A stretch of 11,292 nucleotides of DNA from Methanomicrobiales archaeon (GTDB taxonomy: Archaea > Halobacteriota > Methanomicrobia > Methanomicrobiales > Methanospirillaceae). This document shows positions 1 through 6,300 of this stretch, one piece after another. The notes below the pieces were generated by a model that had not been told where the DNA came from, ran no database searches, and saw nothing but the letters and a program-made list of their open reading frames with translations. A program made the position numbers and the translations under genes. Where the stretch lies: the NCBI GenBank assembly GCA_017883495.1, contig JADGNL010000211.1:1-11292 (forward strand), written 5' to 3'. The first letter of the stretch is position 1, and the number at the start of each line of letters is the position of its first letter.

Positions 1-77
1 CCGGCCAGCACGGCCACCGCGGCAACCCAGGGGGCGAGCCGGCGCAGGGTGTCGGCGCGGGCCTCGGGCGTGGTCAT
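1..77 (-). CDS. N-terminus of an unidentified, probably membrane-anchored protein (partial)
   Basis: The reverse strand from 77 reads ATG and then 24 more codons with no stop before the window edge (MTTPEARADTLRRLAPWVAAV and on). After a short polar stretch, residues 15-25 become hydrophobic, as at the start of a membrane helix or uncleaved signal. No family can be assigned from 25 residues. An in-frame ATG at 89 would add four residues (MYVP). The 77 start is preferred because a TATA-like element at 104-110 would place transcription start around 80-82, giving an almost leaderless mRNA. The gene is divergent from kaiC. Codon choice (GCC, CTG, CTC, CGG) matches the neighbouring genes, which supports real coding. 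Confidence 0.5.
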   Translation of the reverse strand, partial: MTTPEARADTLRRLAPWVAAVAVLA

Positions 78-103
78 GGGTACGTACATTCTGGATGCGA
101 CGG

Positions 104-110
104 ATAAATA
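104..110 (-). promoter_or_regulatory. TATA-like box between the divergent partial gene and kaiC
   Basis: ATAAATA (TATTTAT on the reverse strand) is one of only two AT-rich patches in this GC-rich region. Archaeal TATA boxes lie about 26 bp upstream of transcription start. Read leftwards this predicts a start near 81, a few bases before the ATG at 77. Read rightwards it predicts a start near 133, which would give kaiC a leader of about 38 nt for the ATG at 171. The strand is not decided by the sequence; leftward use fits slightly better. Confidence 0.45.
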
Positions 111-148
111 CAAAAGCGATGCGGCCGACGGCGGCCGTAGGGGGCATT

Positions 149-166
149 CCGGGGGGCCGCCCCCGG
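149..166 (+). promoter_or_regulatory. GC hairpin abutting the kaiC ribosome binding site
   Basis: CCGGGGG (149-155), loop GCCG, CCCCCGG (160-166) form a perfect 7-bp stem. Its last two bases are the first two of the GGAGG at 165-169, which sits just 1 nt before the ATG at 171. If the mRNA starts upstream, the stem would hide part of the Shine-Dalgarno sequence. A second stem, CGGCCG (122-127) with CGGCCG (132-137), lies just before it. There is no T-run, so this is not an intrinsic terminator. A regulatory role is inferred. Confidence 0.4.
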
Positions 167-170
167 AGGA

Positions 171-1697
171 ATGAATATATCTTTCCCTGCGTCTCATCTT
201 CCCCGAATGACACCTGGCCCTCCCGATGCCTCGGGCAGCCTCGCCCTCCTTCCGCGACTCGATAAGATACCGACCGGAATCGTCGGGCTCGACGAGATCA
301 CGGGGGGCGGGATCCCCCGGGGCCGCTCCACCCTCGTCGTCGGGAGCGCCGGTGCCGGCAAGACCCTCTTCGCGGTCGAGTGCCTGGTCAACGGTGCGGA
401 GAGATACGGAGAACCCGGGGTGCTGATCTCGTTCGAGGAGAGCGGCGCGGACCTCGCGCAGAACGCGGCCTCCCTCGGCCACGACCTCCGGCGGCTCGAG
501 CGGGACGGGCTGCTCCTTGTCGACCACGTTCACCTCGAGCGCACCGAGATCGGGGAGACGGGGGAGTTCGACCTCGAGCCCCTCTTCCTCCGGATCCAGG
601 ACGCCGTGGACGAGATCGGGGCAAAACGGATCGCGCTCGACACGATCGAGTCCATCTTCGGGGGCATCTCGAACGAGGCGATCCTCCGCTCCGAGCTCCG
701 CCGCCTCTTCCTCTGGCTCAGGGAGCGCGGCCTGACCGCGATCATCACCGCCGAGCAGGGCACCGAGAGCCTGACCCGGCACGGGATCGAGGAGTACGTC
801 TCGGACTGCGTCATCCTCCTCGACCACCGGGTCCTCAACAAGGTCTCGACCCGCCTGCTCCGGGTCGTCAAGTACCGCGGGACCGAGCACGGCACGAACG
901 AGTACCCGTTCCTGATCGACCGCAACGGCATCACGGTCTTCCCGATCACCTCGACCGAGCTCTCGTACGAGGTGAGCGCCGAGCGGGTCCCGACCGGAGT
1001 CCCGGACCTCGACGCGATGCTCGGCGGGGCCGGGTACTACCGCGGCAGCAGCGTCCTCCTCACGGGCACGGCCGGCACGGGCAAGACCTCGATCGCCGGC
1101 CGGTTCGTCGAGGCCGCCTGCGAACGCGGGGAGCGGTGCCTCTACTTCGCCTTCGAGGAGGCCGCGAGCCAGATCCGGCGGAACCTCGCCCCCGTCGGGA
1201 TCCACCTCGCCCGCTGGGAGGACGCGGGCTATCTCCGGATCCATGCGACCCGCCCGACGGCCTTCGGCCTCGAGGCTCACCTCGCCCTCCTCTTCAGGCG
1301 GATCGAGGAGCACGCCCCCACGGTGGTCGTGGTCGACCCGGTCTCGAACCTGGTCTCGATCGGAAGTCCGCTCGAGGTCCAGGTCATGCTCGTCCGCCTG
1401 ATCGACTATCTCAAGATGCGCCGGATCACGACCCTCCTGACGGGCCTCGCCGACTCCGCCGGGGACCGGGAGGAGTCGGGCATGGAGATCTCGTCCCTGA
1501 GCGACACCTGGATCCGGCTCCAGGCCGTCCGAACGGACGGACGACGGCAACGGACCATCAGCATTCTCAAGTCGCGGGGGATGGAGCACTCGGACGAGAT
1601 CCGGGAGCTGCGCCTGGGCCCCGGCGGCGTGGGGATCGAGGAGATCGCCCCGGACGAACGGCACGCGCCCGTATCGGCCGGGAGCGCGGGACCATGA
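171..1697 (+). CDS. kaiC: KaiC-family double RecA-domain ATPase (circadian clock KaiC homolog)
   Basis: This is a cytosolic P-loop ATPase of 508 aa with two KaiC (RecA-like) domains, about residues 32-258 and 272-485. CI has Walker A GSAGAGKT (58-65), the catalytic Glu pair E89-E90 and Walker B ALDTIES (D157). CII has GTAGTGKT (299-306), E329-E330 and VVVVDPVSN (D389). The segment EISSLSDTWIRLQ aligns with the cyanobacterial phosphosite segment HISTITDTIILLQ, so S441-S442 replace S431/T432 and S436 replaces T426. About 28 residues follow the conserved IREL, against about 50 in cyanobacterial KaiC, so the A-loop and KaiA-binding tail are largely missing. The stop overlaps the kaiB start (ATGA). 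The start is uncertain: ATG 171 has GGAGG only 1 nt away, while in-frame ATG 207 fits a leaderless transcript. ATPase and autokinase activity are inferred from intact motifs. Confidence 0.95.
   Translation: MNISFPASHLPRMTPGPPDASGSLALLPRLDKIPTGIVGLDEITGGGIPRGRSTLVVGSAGAGKTLFAVECLVNGAERYGEPGVLISFEESGADLAQNAASLGHDLRRLERDGLLLVDHVHLERTEIGETGEFDLEPLFLRIQDAVDEIGAKRIALDTIESIFGGISNEAILRSELRRLFLWLRERGLTAIITAEQGTESLTRHGIEEYVSDCVILLDHRVLNKVSTRLLRVVKYRGTEHGTNEYPFLIDRNGITVFPITSTELSYEVSAERVPTGVPDLDAMLGGAGYYRGSSVLLTGTAGTGKTSIAGRFVEAACERGERCLYFAFEEAASQIRRNLAPVGIHLARWEDAGYLRIHATRPTAFGLEAHLALLFRRIEEHAPTVVVVDPVSNLVSIGSPLEVQVMLVRLIDYLKMRRITTLLTGLADSAGDREESGMEISSLSDTWIRLQAVRTDGRRQRTISILKSRGMEHSDEIRELRLGPGGVGIEEIAPDERHAPVSAGSAGP
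173..180 (+). promoter_or_regulatory. Candidate TATA box inside the annotated kaiC start region
   Basis: GAATATATCTTT begins 1 nt after the ATG at 171. AATATAT is the best TATA match in the first 250 bases. A start about 26 bp beyond its centre (near 203) would give a practically leaderless transcript for the in-frame ATG at 207. If real, the KaiC N-terminus is 12 residues shorter than the longest reading. Confidence 0.4.
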
Positions 1698-2041
1698 CGG
1701 CGACGGACCCCGCCGGCGTGACGTACGACCTGCGCCTCTACATTGCCGGGCTGACGCCGAGGTCCCTCCTCGCGATCGCGAACCTGAAGAGGATCTGCGA
1801 GACGCACCTGGCCGGCGAGTACCGGATCGAAGTCGTGGACCTCAAGCAGGAGCCCGGCCGGGCCCGGCGCGACCAGATCGTCGCCTCGCCCACCCTGGTC
1901 CGGCAGCTGCCGGGACCGAGCAGGCGGCTCATCGGCGACCTCTCCAACACCGAGCGCGTCCTGATCGGGCTCGAGATCGCGCCGCACCCGTCCGTGCAGG
2001 AGGTGACGACGCATGCCGACGAGCCCCCCGTCCGACCCTGA
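1694..2041 (+). CDS. kaiB: KaiB clock protein homolog
   Basis: KaiB of 115 aa, a thioredoxin-fold protein that in cyanobacteria switches fold and binds the phosphorylated KaiC ring. The whole domain is recognisable: YDLRLYIAGLTPRSLLAIANL (residues 11-31), EYRIEVVDLKQEP (42-54), the ASPTLVRQLPGPSRRLIGDL stretch (64-83) and LSNTERVLIGLEI (83-95). The PTL turn and IGDLS loop match the part of KaiB that refolds. A polar tail of about 20 residues (PHPSVQEVTTHADEPPVRP) follows the domain. It starts within the kaiC stop (ATGA, 1694-1697), with GGAG at 1681-1684, so coupled translation is likely. The last 29 nt overlap the kinase gene and contain that gene's own strong ribosome binding site just upstream. 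The family call is firm; the regulatory output is inferred. Confidence 0.95.
   Translation: MTATDPAGVTYDLRLYIAGLTPRSLLAIANLKRICETHLAGEYRIEVVDLKQEPGRARRDQIVASPTLVRQLPGPSRRLIGDLSNTERVLIGLEIAPHPSVQEVTTHADEPPVRP
1999..2006 (+). promoter_or_regulatory. Strong Shine-Dalgarno for the Kai-linked kinase, inside kaiB
   Basis: GGAGGTGA, 6 nt before ATG 2013, is the full complement expected for an archaeal 16S rRNA 3' end. It fixes the kinase start even though this lies inside kaiB, and suggests the kinase is translated independently of, or more strongly than, kaiB. Confidence 0.8.
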
Positions 2042-3293
2042 GCTCGCGCACCTGCCGAGCGAGGCCGAGCTGCTCGAGGCGCTCGAGGGGATGTACTCGC
2101 GCCTGGCCGAGACGACGGAGCTGCTCCGGGCGCTCCGGGCGAGCGAGCTCGACGCGGTCCTCTTCGCCGGGGCGACCGACCCCAAGGTCTTCATGCTCCA
2201 GAGCGCGGACCACATCTACCGGATCATCATCGAGCAGATGCGCGAGGGGGCGGCCCTCGTCTCGGAGGACGGGACGATCCTCTACGCGAACGGGGCACTG
2301 GGCGGCCTTCTCGGGCTGCCCGCGGAGGCGCTCGTCGGTGAGGCCGCTGCCCGGTTCATGGACGAGGAGATCCTCGCGGCCGTCGACGGGGGCCCGCGGG
2401 ACGTCGTGCTCCGCCGGGTCGACGGCGGGACCGTGCCCGCGCTCCTCTCGGCGACCGTGCTCGGCCTCGACGGGCTTCACGTCCACTCGATCGTGCTGAC
2501 CGACATCACGGCCAAGAAACAGGCCGAGGACGAGCTCCGCCAGGCCAACGAAGCGCTCGAGGAGCGCGTGGACGAACGGACGGCCGAGCTCAACCGGACC
2601 GTGGATGAACTCCGGCGGTCGAACGAGGAGCTGCAGCGGTTCGCGTACGTGGCGAGCCACGACCTGCAGGAGCCGCTGCGGTCGATCGTCAGCTTCAGCC
2701 AGCTCCTCGAACGGCGGTACAAAGGAAAGCTCGATGCGGACGCGGACGACTACATCGCGTTCATCGTCGAGGGCGGCACCCGCATGCAGACCCTGATCAC
2801 GGACCTGCTCTCCTTCTCGCGCGTCACGACCACGGGCCAGCCTCTGGTCGCGACCGACGCGGGGGGCGTCCTCGGCGAGGTCCTGCACGACCTCACGGGC
2901 GCGATCGAGGCCGAGGGGGCGACGGTCGAGGCCGGCCCGATGCCGCGGGTCATGGCGGATTCGGCCCAGCTCGCCCAGGTCTTCGCGAACCTGATCGGGA
3001 ACGCGCTCAAGTACCGCCGGCCGGACGTGCCCCCGCTGATCCGGGTCTCGGCCGAGCGCGAGGGGCGCTTCTGGCGGATCGCGGTGCGGGACAACGGGAT
3101 CGGGATCGAGCCCGAGTACTTCGACCGGATCTTCGTCCTCTTCCAGCGGCTCCACACGAAGGACGCCTATCCCGGGACCGGGATCGGGCTGGCAGTCGTC
3201 AAGAAGATCGTGGAGCGGCACGGCGGCAGCGTCCGCGTCGAGTCCGCGCCGAACGAGGGCTCGGCCTTCAGCTTCACGCTGCCGGCCGCCTGA
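2013..3293 (+). CDS. PAS sensor histidine kinase encoded with KaiC/KaiB
   Basis: Cytosolic histidine kinase of 426 aa with no membrane segment. Order: a helical N-terminal region (15-47), a short VLFAGATDPKVFMLQSADHIYR element (49-70) and a PAS domain (about 74-168, ending VLTDITAKKQAE). Then come a coiled-coil linker (168-208), DHp with H216 in ASHDLQEPLR, and a HATPase with the N-box NLIGN (326-330), G1 DNGIGI (360-365) and G2 GTGIGL (388-393). All catalytic motifs are intact. It overlaps kaiB by 29 nt and has its own GGAGGTGA site, so it belongs to the Kai operon and is the likely signalling output or input of KaiBC. Unlike cyanobacterial SasA it has no KaiB-like N-terminal domain, so any contact with KaiC would use another surface. 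Its DHp/ATPase half is nearly the same as that of the REC-PAS kinase at 8252-9766. Confidence 0.93.
   Translation: MPTSPPSDPELAHLPSEAELLEALEGMYSRLAETTELLRALRASELDAVLFAGATDPKVFMLQSADHIYRIIIEQMREGAALVSEDGTILYANGALGGLLGLPAEALVGEAAARFMDEEILAAVDGGPRDVVLRRVDGGTVPALLSATVLGLDGLHVHSIVLTDITAKKQAEDELRQANEALEERVDERTAELNRTVDELRRSNEELQRFAYVASHDLQEPLRSIVSFSQLLERRYKGKLDADADDYIAFIVEGGTRMQTLITDLLSFSRVTTTGQPLVATDAGGVLGEVLHDLTGAIEAEGATVEAGPMPRVMADSAQLAQVFANLIGNALKYRRPDVPPLIRVSAEREGRFWRIAVRDNGIGIEPEYFDRIFVLFQRLHTKDAYPGTGIGLAVVKKIVERHGGSVRVESAPNEGSAFSFTLPAA
2615..3293 (+). repeat. Duplicated kinase-core segment, copy 1 (inverted partner at 8252-8930)
   Basis: The DHp plus ATPase coding segment matches, without net length change, the reverse complement of 8252-8930: both encode 224 residues plus a stop. 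The first 36 nt (2615-2650) are identical to the reverse strand of 8895-8930, and about 30 nt around the H-box (2657-2686) are also identical. In the first 71 residues from SNEELQRF only six differ. This is an inverted paralogous repeat from duplication or gene conversion. Confidence 0.8.
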
Positions 3294-3298
3294 GCGGA

Positions 3299-3350
3299 TT
3301 TTTTTTAAAAAAGCAGGGGGCGGGGCGTCGCCCCCGGCGAAGTTCGCCGG
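3299..3350. terminator. Bidirectional terminator between convergent kinase and oxidase genes
   Basis: The sequence after the kinase stop is T8 (3299-3306) and A6 (3307-3312). Next comes the stem GGGGGCG (3316-3322)/CGCCCCC (3329-3335), then a near-perfect palindrome CCGGCGAA-G-TTCGCCGG (3334-3350). Rightward transcripts meet the T8 tract directly, which suits archaeal U-tract termination. Leftward transcripts from the oxidase pass the two hairpins and then T6. One compact element could therefore end both transcripts. Confidence 0.7.
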
Positions 3351-3351
3351 A

Positions 3352-6300
3352 TCAGCCCGTGTTCACGGGGAACGGCACCGCGTTCACATACGCGGAGGCG
3401 CCCGCGGCGTTGAACGACTGGACCCGGAAGTAGTAGTTCGTGCGCCGCGGCAGGTTCGCCGTCCGGAACAGCACCGTATTCGCGTTGACCGTGGTGGTCA
3501 CCACGTTCGGCCCCGTGAATCCGGCGTTCGGGGACTGCTGGATCCGGAAGCCGGTCTCGGTGGTCGAGGTGTCGGTCCAGGCCAGCGTGACCCGGGCATT
3601 GTTGTTGTTCACGACTGCCGACGTCGCCGTCACGCCCGTGGGCGCGGACGGTATGGCCGGGGGTGCCGAGGGCGAGGCCGTGTTGGACCACGCGGAGTCG
3701 GCGGTCTTGGTCGGGAAGCCCGGCGTGGCCGTGTCGCCGACCACGTTCCGGGCCGCCACGTGGTAGAAGTACTGCGTGTTCTGGGCGGCCGAGCCGTCCG
3801 TGTACGCAGTCACGTTCGCGCCGACCGTGAAGGTGGTCAGGCCGGTCGTGAAGTTGGCGTCGAGGGCCCGCTGGATGACGAAGGCGGTCTCGGTCTTCGA
3901 GGCGTCGACCCAGCCCAGGGCGATCCCCTGGGAGCCGGCGAGGCGGGTAGCCTTCAGGGTGGTCGGGGGCCTCGGCGCGACCGCGAGGATCACCGCGCGC
4001 ATCATGTCCATCTCTTCGTGCGAGAGGAGGTGGCAGTGGTAGACGTACTCCCAGCCGTAGTTGACGTAGTGGTTCGTGACCGTGACCGCGTTGCCGGCCG
4101 GGTCCAGGGACCCGAACGGGCCGCCGGCGAGGGTCGCGCCCTCGGGCATGGTCGGGTCGATGAGCCGGACGCTGTTCGGCACCTCGAACGGCACCGAGGG
4201 CTGCACCGGCCGGAACGCGATGATCGTGTCCGAGAGCGGGTTCACGCGGATGGTGTCCTTCCAGCCGAGCTCGTTCGCGTCGGGCAGCCGCATATTGTTG
4301 TCCCAGGCGACGTGGTTGATCAGCTGGGCGTCGAAGAGGTGCGTGTGGATGGTGTGCGTGTCCACGCCGTTGTGCGTGATCCGCCAGAACTGCACGCCCT
4401 CCGTGGTGTTCCCGAGGTACGTGCCGTAGATGCCGGTCGACGTGATCAGCTCGGTGGGCGGGCTCAGGTACGGGAAGATCACGAAGTTCTGGGTCGTTGC
4501 GGTCGCGTTCGGGAGCTCGAGGCCGAGCATGCTGCTCTGGCGGCCGTACTCGTTCTCGAAGGCCGCGCCCATCTCGTCGTGGAGGGCCTTGGGCTCGAAC
4601 GAGTTGGTCACGGTCGCGCCCGAGACGTTCTTGTACGTCAGCGAGTACTGCTGGATCCGCGCGTACTGATCGACCGGGAAGGACGCGTTGTACGCGGAGT
4701 TGTACCGGGCGTCGGGCACGATGATCGGGTCCTGCGAGGTCTCGAAGACGCCGCGCTTGCCCGCCGTCTTGGCGAAGATCGCCTGCAGGGCCGCGAGGTT
4801 GAACGCCGGGGCCGGGGCCGCGGCCGCCACGCGGATCTGCATGATCGTGCGCGTGTTCGGGCCGAAGCCGGCCTGCGTCGTGGGCGTGCCGCCGGTGCTG
4901 GTCAGGTCGGGCTTGCCCGTGTAGTAATCGTACCGCGGGTCGATCGCCGGGAACGGCGCGGGCGCGTCGTTGTAGAGGATGATGGTCTTGCCCGCGTACT
5001 GCGAGAAGTCGATCAGGACGTCGGCCCGCTCGGCCGGTCCCATGATGAGCGTGCCCTTATTGACGTTGCCGAAGTCGAAGGTGGTCTGGTCGAAGTTCCA
5101 GGCGACCGGGGTGTTCTTGAGCACCGCCGGCGCCGGGAGGAACCCGCCGTCGTTGGCGATCTGGATCATGCTCGGGCCGGCCATCGCCGGGTCGGGCACG
5201 CCGCCGTCACGGCCGTCGGGGGCCACGACCATCCGGACCTCGGTGTTCGTGCGGCCGTCGGAGGTCGTCACGTTCGGGTCGGCCACGTAGAGCTGCAGGT
5301 TGACGAACCGGTCGTCGGCCGCGTTGAGGACGCGGAACCGGACCGTCGTGGGCTGCACGTCGAGGTACGGGTACGCCTCGCCGTTGACGAGCGGCGTGTC
5401 CATGAAGGCCTCCATGCCCATGGAGTTCGCGGGCACGCCCGGGATCATGGGCGGCTCGGACGGGCTCGGGTTGCTCGCGTTGTATCGCGGGTTCGCGACC
5501 GGCCCGTGGACTATGTTCGTCGTCGGCGGGTAGAACCAGGGGCCGTAGTGCCACCGGCCGAAGGCGTTCATGCCGGAGATGTCGTACGGGTTCTGGTTGG
5601 TCATGTACACGTGCGGCAGCCAGAGGTCGCCGGTGTGCGCCGTGCCCGGGGTCGCGCCCCACTTCCAGGTCGGGTCCTGGTAGCCGATGGTGGTCGCGTC
5701 CACGAAGGTCTTGTCCTGGATGACCAGGGGGATGCCCACGCCGGGGAGGATCTTCGCGCTGGTCGGGTTGACGCCGGAGACGTTCGTGCCGGCCATCAGG
5801 TCCTGCTCGACCTTGTCCTGGACCAGGTACGGCGCCGCCTCGCCCGCGTAGACGTTGAGGCGGGTGATGCCGAACGAGTGGTCGTGGTAGAACATCAGCC
5901 GGGCGCTCTGCTCGTTGGTGTAATAGAAGGTCTCCGAGCCGGGACCGGGGTCGGGCATGTCGGGGACGTTGTACACGCTGACGCCCTTCGGGTACGGCGT
6001 GTTCTCGCCGGCCGGCGTGATCCACTGCTGGGGCGTGCCGTCGCTGATCCAGGCCGTTCGGCCGCCGTGGAGGTGGAGGGTCGCGCGGTTCTGCGTGTAG
6101 TCCATCGGGTTGGCGTTCATGCCGAGCGGGCCCATGCCCGCGCCCATGACCGTGGTGTCGACGGGCAGGAAGAGGTCTCCGCCGGCGCCGATGGGCAGCT
6201 TGTTCGTGAACTTGACCCGGACGGCCCTGTCTTTCGTCGCCACGATGGCCGGGCCGAGGTAGGAGATCGGCGCGACGTCGACGCCGTTCTTCACCTGGAC

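Noticed and set aside
380..1693. Upstream extension of the kaiB frame across kaiC
   Set aside because: The extra 438 codons are Arg/Pro-rich and overlap the conserved KaiC frame. The KaiB domain starts right after ATG 1694, which forms an ATGA junction with kaiC.
1929..3221. Long minus-strand open frame across the Kai-linked kinase
   Set aside because: It is a shadow of a conserved kinase gene. A similar antisense peptide appears opposite the second kinase only because the two kinase cores are paralogous.
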